Source: Eutreptiella sp. 'Long Island Sound 2002' (Eukaryota > Euglenozoa > Euglenophyceae > Eutreptiales > Eutreptiaceae). From it: a stretch of 64,000 nt of DNA. This document shows, one piece after another, positions 23,254 through 33,639 of the stretch. The DNA is taken from positions 135,190,306 to 135,254,305 of the forward strand of contig OZ038381.1 in the NCBI GenBank assembly GCA_964036045.1, given 5' to 3'. Each line of letters starts with the position of its first letter. Positions within the stretch are counted from its first letter, which is position 1. Both the position numbers and the translations under genes were made by a program. The notes beneath the pieces were generated by a model, which had not been told where the DNA came from, ran no database searches, and was given only the letters and a program-made list of their open reading frames with translations.

Positions 23254-23935
23254 CGCCGGAGGGGCGTGAGGAACCCACAGACTTGAAATAAAAGCACTGT
23301 GCCAGCTGGAATGGTGTGGAGGCCAAACTACAACTAGGGGGGGAGGAAAATCGTATCAGCTAACAGGCTGGTCAGGGTGCCTGATAGCACAGAGGACTGG
23401 GGGACCCACATACGGAGCCGTGGCAGTGAAGTGGACGCCCATCCGCTGATGAACCTATTCTATAAACTACCGAACCGCGTGCAGGGGCAGCGCCAACACC
23501 AGGACTGCGCCTGTTGGCAGGGCCAGCTGGCCTTGGGGGGGGGGGGGGGGGCAGAGGGCACACAGGGGCGAGTCGCTGGGGGAGGGGGTGGCCCTGGGTG
23601 GGGGGGGGGGGATGCCAAGGGCAGGGAAGAAAAGAGGGGGCGGAACACCCCTTGATCAAATACCATGACACACGAACTGCAGGCAAAGAGAACTCACAGT
23701 TTTGCTTTGAGATGACAGTTCGACGTAATGAGTCACGAGACCTCAGGAACCTGGCCTGTCTTACGACTTAGAATCCAGTAGACTTTCACCAGGAATGAGT
23801 AACGCAGAAATTGGCAATGTCCTCACAAAAACACGGCAAAGGCGGCAAGAGCGAACCGAGGAAATATGGAAGTAAGGACCGAGCGGGACTCGAAGAAGAG
23901 GAAGTCGGTTGTTGGTTGTAACCTGCGGAGGGAAG
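23254..23935. other. Spacer and probable 3' untranslated region of minus-strand LINE
   Basis: It contains G-homopolymers (about 23537-23551 and 23601-23611). No gene is supported. The part next to 23935 is downstream of the LINE stop codon (TGA on the minus strand). Confidence 0.4.
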
Positions 23936-26900
23936 TCACACAGCAGACAAAAAGTGGGATATAGCGGATTGGCGACGGACCGCAGAGGGAGGGGAGGTTT
24001 TACGTTTCTTAGTGTGTGTTGTACGAGGTCGGGGTGCGCGGCGTTTTGACTTGCTGGGGCGGGGAGTGATGCGTTCAGGCAGAGGGGGGGGGGGGGGGCG
24101 GTACAGATGGACACGGCTGGGGGCTGGCCTGTCTGACGTACTGTAAGGCCCCTTGGAATCAAAGAAAGTGTTGGCGCTCAGAGGGGGGGGGAGAGGATCG
24201 GGGACAGGGTGCTGCCGACGGTGGGAGCAGGCGTCTTTGATCGCTGAGGTAAGCTTTTTTCGCCTGTCCGGAAGGACGGAAGTAAGCATGCGTTTGGCTG
24301 ACTTGTCAGGCACCAAGGCGTCATAGAGGGAGCGAGGGACGAGAGTGCGGGCAAAGTTACGGAGCTCGCCTTTTGACCTATTGCCGGCAAGCCAGGAGTG
24401 CACTGCAGGGCTCAGATTGGGGCACCAAGAGTCAGCGAGGCGGCAGCGAAACTCAGCCATGTCGGGGCAGAAAGCCACAGCGGAGATAGCGTCGAGGGGG
24501 TGTGTTGAACCACAAACGTTGCACCTCCTGTCCGACAGATCCCACATGGGGCTACTCCCTTGTATGCCCGTGACTCCCAACACCCATTTCGTGGCAAAGG
24601 AACTAAACCAGGAGTAATTCCTGGACCAGTCAAAGCTAAGCCGTTTATCTATGCCTGTGTGGTCGTGTTTTTCAACGAGGCGAAGGCGTGCCGCTCCCCC
24701 GAATTTAGAGATGCTCGGGTTGCCGTTAAAGGTGATTGTGTGTCGTGCAGGGGGCTGTTTGTGGGAATCAGCCACTGCCATGGCGTAGGAAACATATTTC
24801 GCAAAGCTGTCGGCGATTTCGTTGCCATGGAAGCCCACGTGTGATTTCAGCCAGCCCGCCCCCACGTTAAAAGTGGCGAGAGCCAGTAGGTTGGCAATCA
24901 AACTTTGCCAGGTACCCTGAGCACTGCTGCTGGAGGGGGGGAACGGAGATCCGGAGAGGAAGTGATCAACACAACCGACGACCTGTGAGTTATGAATACA
25001 AAAGAAAACTGAACCTGTGAATCCTATGGACTGGAGGTAGCGAACACTCTGGACGAAAGCCCGGAATTCAGCGTCCTTGCTGCCTAGATAGGGGCAGGGG
25101 ATGGCAAGCACCACAATAGTGCCATCAGGCCAACAAAGGACCGCCGCTGACCCCGCAAGAGGGTTGTCCCATGACCCGTCCAGGTACACCCAAAGCCAAG
25201 AATCACTGTCTGGGGAGGAAAGTGCGTCTAATATACTATCACAGGACCATGCGCTCAAGTCAGACACCTGCAGCGGGTCAAGTCGCCCAGTATAATGAAA
25301 GACGTAGCCAAACGCATTGGAGTCGACACACTGTGAAGAGTAAGGGAAGGGGTGTGGAGGGAGCGGGAGTGGGAGAGAGAGAAGGGGGGGGGCCAACGTG
25401 AGGTGAAGCCTGACCGAGGGAGCGGCAGGACCGTACGACGTAGGGTGCAGAGAAAAGGTGTGACGATCCGTAACATGGAACTCCGTAGAGTCGACGTAAA
25501 AGCGAATCAGCGCCGAGGCCCGGGTTTCGTCGTAAGTGAGGACTGATCCAGAAAACCAACCGGAGTTAAATTCTACATGGATTTCTTCCCCAGGACAGAG
25601 CGTTTTCACCGGGCAGGGGTTCCAGGGTCCGAAGCCGTGGCACCTGCCACCAAGGGCGTGCACTGAATCAACAAAGGACTCTTGAAGCCAGTTCGTTGCA
25701 GGGGCGGTAAGGGCCAGACGCACTGACTCATTGCTTTGGCTTGGGCCATCAGAGTTGAGGTACCGGAGGCCGTAATTGTAGATCTGGGATCGCATAAAAT
25801 GAAGGAGTGGTGTGATGCACAGGCCCCCTTCCGCGCGAGGACCATATCTGTCTTTTGGGGAGAGGAGGCGAGGAAGTTTCCCATAGCTGGAGATGTTTGC
25901 CCAAATTAATTGTTGGAGGGCGTACAACTGTTTGTCAGGTACAGGACCTGCAAGTAGGCGGTATGCTACCGTAGGGAGAAGCTGTTTATTGGTGAGCATG
26001 ATCAGTTCAGACGCCGTGAGCTCCAGTGGCGCCAGGCGTGCGTAGAACGCATTTATTTCAGCACGCATACAGTCATACACCTGTGTAGAGTGGTCGAAGG
26101 TGTAAAAATAGACCCCAAGGTATTTGTACACCTGGTGGGGGTTGCTGTTTTGATCTCTGGTGGAGATGGTTCCACCGTGGCAGGAGCGAACTATGGTATG
26201 ACCCACGCCACGAACTGCATGAAGCTCGGTTTTGCTGAGGTTCATGTCAAGACCGAGCATTCTGGCTGGGCCATCGAAGGCCTCGTACACCGTTTTGATA
26301 TCCTCTACCGACCTGGCTCGGAAGAGGATATCATCGATAAAGGCATGTATGCTCTTTTCGAGGCCCCACTCTATTTTCCCATCTAAATGAAAAAACATTA
26401 GGTTTAGATAAAGGATAAACAAGAGGGGGCTCAGGGGACATCCCTGTCTGACCCCACGCAATTGTGGATGCCCCTCCGTTGTGGACCCGTTTATTAGTGG
26501 CTGGTCGGTGGCGTTGTCATAACGGCGTTGTATGGAGGAGATTAGCGCCTCCGGAAGGCCATAGCCTCTCAGGGTGGTCCAGAGGGCATGCAGGGGGACA
26601 GAGTTAAACGCCTTGTTAAAATCAATATACAGGTGGTAAAGGCGCCCCTTTGACCTCAACATGCGGGACACCACATCGTATATGTGGTCACCACAGCGGT
26701 GGTTTTTTAGGCCCCCGTGTTGGCAGGGGTGGATGAGCCGGTGTTGTTGCGTGAGGGCTGTGAGCTGTTCGCACTGCCAGGCTGCAGCTAGTTTAACAAG
26801 GGTCTGGATTAGACAGATGGGCCTATAATTGGCTGGATCCGTTTTGTCCCCTTTTCTGTATAAAAGACACACCCGTGCCCTGGACCACTCATGGGGGGGG

Positions 26901-27214
26901 CCACTCAGCAGGATGTAGTGAATTGCGCTGAGCAGAAATTGTTGCAGGGAGGGGGGGAGGAGAGAGAGGACGTAGTAATTGATCTCATCCTCCCCTGTGG
27001 CCTTCGTAGGTTTGGACCGGCCAGTAATGTTCTGTAGCCAGGGGAGGGCCGGCATGTCCAGAGGTGCAGATGCAGTTCCACCTGGGCATTTAGGAAGGTT
27101 GTGGATAAACTGGTTCAAAAGCTGCTGGTTTACCACAAAATGAGGGTCCCCCCCAAGGTGGGAGAGACAGTTAGAGAAAAGTTTACCCAGTCTGGACGGG
27201 TTTGTCTCGATCAC
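23936..27214 (-). CDS. LINE ORF2 C-terminal part: RT, SH3/Tudor-like, RNase H, zinc knuckle
   Basis: 1092 open codons. The RT is complete and looks active: NYRPICLIQ (130), YIDFNKAFNSV with catalytic Asp near 198, GVRQGCPLSPLLF (254-266) and AFIDDIL with the Asp pair near 294-295. Residues 541-591 form an SH3/Tudor-like stretch (VEFNSGWFSGSVLTYDE). RNase H follows: VYLDGSWDN (Asp near 679), DAEFRAF (Glu near 716), then HNSQVV where the family has DSQ, so the third acidic residue is Asn, and HGNEIADSFA near 796-805. CNVCGSTHPL near 880 is the zf-RVT knuckle, and the tail is basic. Coding continues upstream of the first Met in this frame to about 27350, where the frame shifts. It would reverse-transcribe its own RNA at a nicked target. 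Confidence 0.88.
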   Translation of the reverse strand: MIETNPSRLGKLFSNCLSHLGGDPHFVVNQQLLNQFIHNLPKCPGGTASAPLDMPALPWLQNITGRSKPTKATGEDEINYYVLSLLPPSLQQFLLSAIHYILLSGPPHEWSRARVCLLYRKGDKTDPANYRPICLIQTLVKLAAAWQCEQLTALTQQHRLIHPCQHGGLKNHRCGDHIYDVVSRMLRSKGRLYHLYIDFNKAFNSVPLHALWTTLRGYGLPEALISSIQRRYDNATDQPLINGSTTEGHPQLRGVRQGCPLSPLLFILYLNLMFFHLDGKIEWGLEKSIHAFIDDILFRARSVEDIKTVYEAFDGPARMLGLDMNLSKTELHAVRGVGHTIVRSCHGGTISTRDQNSNPHQVYKYLGVYFYTFDHSTQVYDCMRAEINAFYARLAPLELTASELIMLTNKQLLPTVAYRLLAGPVPDKQLYALQQLIWANISSYGKLPRLLSPKDRYGPRAEGGLCITPLLHFMRSQIYNYGLRYLNSDGPSQSNESVRLALTAPATNWLQESFVDSVHALGGRCHGFGPWNPCPVKTLCPGEEIHVEFNSGWFSGSVLTYDETRASALIRFYVDSTEFHVTDRHTFSLHPTSYGPAAPSVRLHLTLAPPLLSLPLPLPPHPFPYSSQCVDSNAFGYVFHYTGRLDPLQVSDLSAWSCDSILDALSSPDSDSWLWVYLDGSWDNPLAGSAAVLCWPDGTIVVLAIPCPYLGSKDAEFRAFVQSVRYLQSIGFTGSVFFCIHNSQVVGCVDHFLSGSPFPPSSSSAQGTWQSLIANLLALATFNVGAGWLKSHVGFHGNEIADSFAKYVSYAMAVADSHKQPPARHTITFNGNPSISKFGGAARLRLVEKHDHTGIDKRLSFDWSRNYSWFSSFATKWVLGVTGIQGSSPMWDLSDRRCNVCGSTHPLDAISAVAFCPDMAEFRCRLADSWCPNLSPAVHSWLAGNRSKGELRNFARTLVPRSLYDALVPDKSAKRMLTSVLPDRRKKLTSAIKDACSHRRQHPVPDPLPPPLSANTFFDSKGPYSTSDRPAPSRVHLYRPPPPPLPERITPRPSKSKRRAPRPRTTHTKKRKTSPPSAVRRQSAISHFLSAV

Positions 27215-27341
27215 AGGGGGGTCTGCGGAGCGGTCAAAGATATGGATGGGGGCTGTTTGCGTGGGATTGAGCGCTTTGTTGATTGCCGATTTGATTTTGG
27301 CGCCCTTGACGAGGGCGTAGTGCAGTTTTTTCTTTTCCCGC

Positions 27342-28477
27342 TTACGCTGGGGTTCTCCTCCAGTCCTCGCTCAGTTTCTGTAAACGTCTGAGAGTGGGAG
27401 AATGCGCCTTCCTTTCCTGAGGAAATTGGCCCAATAGCCTTTTAAACTCTCTCTCTACCGAGGTTTCTCGGTGCTGGACATAGGGTTTGGTAATAGTGTG
27501 AAAAAAACAGGATATCTGCGGGATGACCCTATTGACATAGTCTACAAGGAGGTTTGAAGGAAGTGTCTGAAAACAGACCTGGGAAGCCCAGTCCTCCAGT
27601 GGCTGGATGCCAGAAAGGAAGCGGGACTCCTCTTCTGAGGTGAGCCTGCGGAAGAGCGTGGAGGGGGGGGGGGGGAGGTTGCGCCGGCGTGAAAGGGAGC
27701 TGAAGGGTGAGTGTGATGGGGTGATGGTCTGAGGATGTATCGTGATGGAGTATGTCGGCGTCTGCAACATGTGAGGGACATGTGAGGGGTGGAAAGAAGG
27801 GATTTGGAAGCGAAAAAATAGTCAATGCGGGTGTCGCAATGAAGTAGGGCATTGCGGTAGCGGGTGAATGAGGGTTTATCGTGATGCACGACACGGAACG
27901 TGTCGGCCCCATGCCGTTTTTCGTCTATGAGGGACGAGAGCCAATTCCATTTGTTGGGCGTTTTCCCATTGGTATCTAAAGATGATAATAGCGCGTTGAA
28001 GTCTCCGCCAATGACCCAGCGCTGGTGGCGAGAAAAGAGGATGTTCAAAGCCCTTTCTATTTCAGGACGCCGGGGAGGCTGGGCATAAACAGAGACAATC
28101 AAGACAGGGGGGTGACCGGGGAGATGAAGGGTAGCTGGACATAGGGCTCCAGGACACGGGGAGGGAAGGGGGGTCACAAACTCAGCGAGTTGTTCGGCCA
28201 CCAGGATACATGCGCCTTCCACACCATTAGGCGAGAGCGAGGAAAGGACCTTGGGACGGGACTGGGAAGCATGCCAGCCGAAGGGAAGGTCCGGCGTTGA
28301 CGGGAGTTCCTGATAGAACACTATGTCCCAGCCCTCATGGAGGTCCGCATGGACGAACGCCTCTGGTCTTTGTTTATTCAGGTTGTGAGACTTGAAGCGA
28401 AGGCACGTGGCGCTCTGGGGGGGAGGGGGTGGCTGAAGAATTCTTTGGGGGAGTTCCGGGGGCGGCCGGTGACTCAA
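27342..28477 (-). pseudogene. LINE ORF2 N-terminal part: AP-type endonuclease, frameshifted
   Basis: The exonuclease-endonuclease-phosphatase motifs are visible in order: FKSHNLNK, VFYQELP, VSVYAQPP, IGGDFNAL, TRIDYFFAS, and finally SDHHPITLTL. The last motif lies in a different frame from the others (shift near 27780). The linker to RT lies in a third frame (27770-27342), reached near the run of thirteen G at about 27661. One more shift near 27350 rejoins the RT frame. The endonuclease nicks target DNA for target-primed reverse transcription. All catalytic motifs are present, so the damage is only in the frame and could be recent or an assembly artefact. Confidence 0.8.
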
Positions 28478-28574
28478 GGGGGGTCGGTGAATTGTAGGAA
28501 GAGCAGGGGCATGTGAAGGGGGGGGTCACGGGGTGCGGGGTCTGGTCTTTGGCGACCGGGAGCACCATGGGGGG

Positions 28575-29200
28575 TTTGCTCGCGTGTGCGCAAAAAGGTA
28601 TTGATAGACCCTTCTTGCAGTCCTATCATGCGGAGGGCTTCCTTAAGGCTATGACCTGTTGCGTCGACTCAGCCGCTTGAAAGGGACAGGGGGGCTGGGG
28701 AGGGATACAGGGCAGAAGGCTGGAACAGGCCAGGGGGGATAATGGAGGCTCAGCACGTCGCAGGGAAAGTTTGGATGCATTGTACACCGGCGAGTCATAT
28801 GGTGTGCCGTTCTCGGCACGCCATGAATCCTGTCGAGCCCTTGGTGAGCCTGTGTCAAAAACATCAATGGGGGGTAGGGCATGGGCGCGCGTAAGGTGTG
28901 GGATGCCATGTTGGTACAGCCTGAGCGACTTACGCGCCAGCGCACGCGTGCCTGTGGACAGAACTCGGGACACGGGCCCTGTAGGAGGCGTCTACAAACC
29001 TTATTGCGCCAGCCCAGTGAAAGCAGTGGTCCAGAGTAAATAGCAGGGGGAGTATAAGAGTTGCACTCAGTGTTCAACCTGAGGGGCAGATCCAGGGTCA
29101 CACGGACCGAATGGTGGCGCCACAGGCGGGGCGGGGAGTGGGCCGACACACGACAATGAGCGTTGGGGGTATAGATTTCGAACTCGTCACTGCAACTAGA
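28575..29200 (-). other. Upstream region of LINE, weakly coding
   Basis: Minus-strand frames 28626-28973 (115 codons) and the lower part of 28649-30625 are open but show no recognised domain. This may be 5' untranslated region or a degraded ORF1 of the LINE. Confidence 0.3.
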
Positions 29201-29204
29201 GCGC

Positions 29205-30380
29205 GGTGTTCTGAGCGGCTGGTGGTGGCAGTTACAGACCTCACGATTTATAATCGAAAAGGCGCCACTGTGCGTATACCGATCGCCCCACCAATGTAGG
29301 AACACGTACCGAAGGGTAGACTTAAGCGACTGGACAAGCAGACATACAGAAGGGGTGCAGGAATGACACCAGAGGTGAGCGCCAGTGCGGCCGCATGATG
29401 ATTGCTCACATGGAAGATGCAAGTTACGTGTGCCGCAGTGGGGAGGGTGAAGCCCTACTTCGCAGGCTCGGAGGCCGTGAAAAATTTGAGGCGAGGCGTC
29501 ACATTGAACTATGGGAGATTCACCACCACAGAATTCATGAGAGCTTGCAACGAAACTGCGCCAACATACCTCGCTGCTGGTGCACAGCGAGAAGTGGAGA
29601 TCTGTGCCATCTCTAAGATGGAGAAGAAAAACACTGAGGAGTGTGTGTGTAGGGGCGGGGCCACGAGTGGTGGGCAGAACAGGTGTGTGTGACGGAGCCA
29701 AATGGGAGTGAAGAGTGACAGAGAGAGTGCGGAGTGCAGGAAAGAAGAGCCTCCGAGTGGTATGGATGCGCGGGGAGGGCGATACGTGGTTGGTCACGCG
29801 TGAGTATGCATTCACCCAATTTATAACCCCAAGATTTGTATGATGCAACAGAAGAGGAGCGAGCGAACACCAACATACTTCACTGCTCGGCAACAGCGAA
29901 GCATGGAGATCACTGTATTCAGAAACGTATTTGGCATACACGCATGTAGTGACTGGATGCACTAAGAGAAGCACAAAGAAATCGAGGTCACTGAAAAACA
30001 CAGCGGCATGTTTGTTTAATCGTGAAGCGGGCGCGGGGCGTGACAGTGCGCACGAGTGTGGCGAGGCGATGTGATGGAAAGGCGTGTGTGGAGAGTGCTC
30101 GAACAAATGACAGTGATCTCGGCTCAGCATGCTGGCAATGCACAGGGGAAGGCAACATACTTCGCTGTCCATCAGCGAAGCATGACCATGCCCAGAATTA
30201 GAATAGGTATTGCGCCATTGGATTGACTTGTGGGGCGATGAATGACGCAAAAGCTCTGTGTGAGTGTAGGATGTGCGATGCACACTGTCGCTGAAAACGA
30301 GACAGATACACACAGGGATCAAAGCGCCACTGCAATAACATACTTCACTGTATGAGAACAGCGAAGTTGGTATGTGATGA
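29205..30380 (-). repeat. Array of hairpin units carrying GTATGT
   Basis: Four clear hairpins on the plus strand have the form AACATACTTCRCTG, a short loop, CAGCGAAG: near 29566, 29872, 30152 and 30339, plus a more diverged copy near 29215. On the minus strand each ends in GAA/GTATGTT, a good match to a eukaryotic 5' splice site. Spacings are about 183, 282, 309 and 327 bp, all multiples of three. The minus frame 28649-30625 stays open for 658 codons and encodes SEVC at each hairpin. No function is recognised. Candidates are 5' monomers of the LINE, introner-like insertions or a structured RNA family. Confidence 0.55.
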
Positions 30381-30542
30381 AATTCGGGGTTGCTCGAATA
30401 ATAATGATGGGGGCGAGAGTCGCGCTGAGGCGGATGATCCCATGCATAATATAAAAGAACTACAGCAAGAACCCAAAAGGAGGGATAGGCATGCAGGCAA
30501 AGTGTGTGAGAGAAGCATTCGACACGGCATATTGTAGGATTG

Positions 30543-33114
30543 TTATTCAGACGCATCGTGAAAGACTTCAGGTACGCTTCTAAACACCATTGCGATGCGC
30601 CGACCTCGGGGGACGGACTCGCCATTAATTACATCATGTGTGGTCGACGGGATGCCATGCTTGTACCCATACCTTGAAACACCTGTGAGGGCTGTCATGG
30701 AGAATCGTTCCAGAAGCACGGTGGTGGGTTCACCCTTGTCTTTTGGCGTGAGGGTCATTGGGACCGTGCTTAGTAGATGGAGTGTAACCACAACTTTCCC
30801 CAGCATGAAATTTTCAAAGTGCTCTCCTACGCCCACTCCCGGGGGGTAATCTGCAATGGTGCACTGGTTGATTGGCTCTTCCACATCATTTTCTTTAAGA
30901 AGCTGCTGTGCCAAATTACGGGCGGTTTCGAGGAATGTTGGTATCGGATCAGCGGGCTGGATGTTGCCACCACTTTGGTCATGGGAAAATCCAAAGTGTT
31001 TCAGTTTGCGCCGAGTGCTTGTGTCCCATGTTTCCAGCTGTTCAATCGCCGCAACAAGCTCTTCCTCTTGGGCGGCATCGATGATGTTGGGGTGTACCAG
31101 TGCACCCGAGAGGGCTTCGGTGTCATTCGAGGCGTGTACCTCCGACAAAAAGGCGATTTTGTCCTCAGTTGGTAGGGGCGGGGCGGCTAACCGTTCGTCC
31201 TCTTCTATGATGGCGGAGACAAAGGATTGGGAACCGAATTTAGTGCCCGCCATTACCACCTTGTTGTGGGGAGATAGGCTGGGGTCTTCGGCCCCTATGA
31301 GTGACAACCTTTTAATTTCATTGGGGTAGGCGCACACAATAGAAGTGGAAACCATGCAGAATTCATGTGCGAGGATGGCGGATTCTTCGTGCACATACTC
31401 CGCGCGGTAAACATTACCATCAAAATTAGGATCCGCCGCACGCCTCCAATTCCTGAATGGGCCCAGCAACCCCGCAACCACTTGGGCGTGAAGAGCTCTT
31501 TCGGAGTAGGGGGTGCGGATTTCGAAGGAAGTGGCATTGGGCTTATGGGCCCAAGTGCTATGCACAATGGGGGTGAGGCGAGGGCCCGAGTCCTTGGGGT
31601 CCGAGGCTCCGGAAGAGCCCCAAAAACGGACTAGGGACGCATCCGGGCCGTGGAAGAGGACAAAACCTTCGTTGTGAAAAAGACTCCACGCGAAGGATTG
31701 CACCGGATTCCGCCCCCGTTCACACGGAAAACCACCGACATCCAAATTTGCAAGCACGCTTTTCGCGGAGCGCACCGTACTGCCCTTAGTGTACATGTAC
31801 GGGGGTCGCGCATGCGGGTTTTTGTTTAGGGTGGACCAAACTTCAAGGGCATCATACTCGGGGTGGGCGGCGATGGTATCGCGAGAAGCTTGCATTTGAT
31901 ACAAATTCCCGCCTTCTAGGTCTTGAATGCGGATAGCAAACATGGAACCTGATTTCGCCCACTCATGGTCGAGAATTTTTTGGAGTAGCCGTTCACCTCT
32001 TTGCGACGCTAGGGTCCACTCAAAACGCATGGTGCTTTCGTGTGCCGAGCGAAGAATTACCCCACCGCCCAATTGGTAGAAGGCTTGACGGGAGTTGAGG
32101 GAGATGTCATCCTGCCCTGGCTCAAAAGTTCTATTAAGAAACTTTTGGAATCCCCGGACGTCCGCGAGTATCTTTTCTGTCACCGGGGAGGGGTTTTTCC
32201 CATTGGACACATCGATAATATGGCGTTCATTATAGTACTTGAAAAGGATGTCCTTATGCACATCTATCCTTAGTGTGATATCCACGGCCGCAATGGTCTT
32301 ATTCACTTGGATAGTGTTGAGGGCGAGTTGTAGGTCTTGTCCACGATAATTGAGGTCTCGAAAGTCAATTTCGTCGTCCACTTTTTTGGAAGTGTTGATA
32401 TGGAAGGATACGTAAGGGCGTTGGGGGATGTATCCGTCTCGTAGTGAGAAGGCCCTCGTCGGTACTAAAGGTCGTGTTCCATGGTGGACTACCACCTTAT
32501 CCACCCATTGCTTGAGGTCAATCAGGGGGCCGGCCGCGAACAAGAGGTGGTTCTTGGCCATGGTATGTCTTTCCCAACTCTCCATAGTGATCCACCCCGT
32601 GTAAGATTTCTCCTCGTCTTCCTTTTTCAATTCCACCAAGGCGTTTTTGATCGCTTTGGACCAAATTTTTGAGGATGAGTAATTTGGTGGAGCGTTTCGT
32701 TTATCGTAGGGTGGGAACACGTAAAAGTCCCTATGGGTCTTGAGGGTCCCTTGATGCGTTTGATCGGTTCGTGGGCCTCCGTCATTGAATAGCGTTTGGT
32801 TCCTTGGGGTCTCCTAGGGACACGTGAAGGTCGTCGTCATGTAGCCCGACTTTCCACGGCGCCATGGTGTAGAGGTCTTGGCGCGCTTGTGTTGGCAAGG
32901 ATATTGCCTTGCGGTTGAAGGCATGCGTCTGGTCTTCGTTGAGGGCATAATATTTGAAGTCGTTTTGAATCTCGTTCTGGTTGGAGTTGGTCACCCATGT
33001 TGCTAGTCGTGAAGTCGTCGGGCTTGCCAAGTTGAGGTCTATGGCCAAGGGCTGGTTCTCTGATGGTGCCGGAGCGTGAGAGTTGTTGGAGTTTTTGCCG
33101 AAAAGGAAAGCCAT
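30543..33114 (-). CDS. AlkB-like 2-oxoglutarate/Fe(II) oxygenase fused to a long unknown N-terminus, one frameshift
   Basis: From ATG at 33114 the frame runs to TGA at 32782. The rest of the protein is in the next frame, open from 32813 to TAA at 30543, so a one-base shift lies in the 28-bp overlap. Joined length is about 850 codons. The first ~640 residues are unrecognised. The last ~170 match AlkB: KLKHFGFSHD, TIADYPPGVGVGEHFENF with the metal site as H-x-E (bases 30813-30821) rather than H-x-D, YGYKHGIPS with the distal His, and PRGRRIAMVFRSV with the 2-oxoglutarate-binding Arg. The layout is closest to ALKBH8-type AlkB domains. AlkB enzymes remove alkyl groups from nucleic acids or modify tRNA. 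Substrate here is unknown. Upstream open sequence to 33507 may be leader. Confidence 0.72.
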
Positions 33115-33340
33115 GTTGTTGACAATGATAGTAGGCGTGACAAATTGACAATGATGGATGACTTGGTTGGTGAACGGGTCGGAAAAGACGGGATGGACTA
33201 TAGGATTGACGAAAGGATGATAGAGGTCGGTTGGAAAGACTCGGCGGCCACAAAAGTCGTCGAGGATAAAGGTTTTCACTTGAAATTGAGCTGCACGCCC
33301 AAAATCGACCAAATCAGGACGATTTTTATTCGATTTGGCT

Positions 33341-33631
33341 TTACTGCATTTTCCAAATGCTAAAATCGAAAAAAAATAGACACTCAGAAAGTGAGGAGAG
33401 TCTTTCCTTGGACGTAAACGAATCCCACAGGTGAGCCCGTTGTGACACCTCACGTAGTACTTGGATACAGTAGTCCCGACCAATTCCCAATGTCCTCGCA
33501 CATGCAATCTGGCTGTACCCCAATTGCAGGAAAGAGATTGTAATTACAAACTCCTCTAATGTGAAAATGGAATTTACCACCAGGGACAGCAGAAATTCCA
33601 TTCTGGACCCGGTGGCATTCATGAGCGGCAT
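33341..33631 (-). CDS. Small helix-turn-helix-like fragment
   Basis: A 96-codon frame with FLQLGYSQIACARTLGIG followed by RDYCIQVLREVSQRA, which has the spacing of a resolvase/transposase-type helix-turn-helix. It ends near a motif (CACTTTCTGAGTGTC on this strand) also present in the LTR element at 42-47 kb. It could be the N-terminus of a lost transposase or a spurious frame. Confidence 0.25.
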   Translation of the reverse strand: MPLMNATGSRMEFLLSLVVNSIFTLEEFVITISFLQLGYSQIACARTLGIGRDYCIQVLREVSQRAHLWDSFTSKERLSSLSECLFFFDFSIWKMQ

Positions 33632-33639
33632 TGCTGACA

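Larger units (their letters stand above)
23936..28574 (-). mobile_element. LINE retrotransposon, minus strand
   Basis: Read on the minus strand it gives AP-type endonuclease, RT, an SH3/Tudor-like segment, RNase H and a C-terminal zinc knuckle, the order of RNase H-bearing LINE clades such as I or Tad-like elements. The pieces lie in three frames between 27790 and 27340, so the element is broken or the assembly has indels there. The 5' limit is uncertain. The hairpin array at 29.2-30.4 kb may be its 5' untranslated region. Confidence 0.8.

Noticed and set aside
23990-24180. Poly(A)-type LINE tail
   Set aside because: No A- or T-run at the expected 3' side of the minus-strand LINE, so its 3' end could not be placed.
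28649-30625. 658-codon minus-strand frame as a normal protein gene
   Set aside because: No domain and strongly biased to Ser/His/Leu/Cys. Openness may result from the hairpin array. Kept only as a repeat observation.
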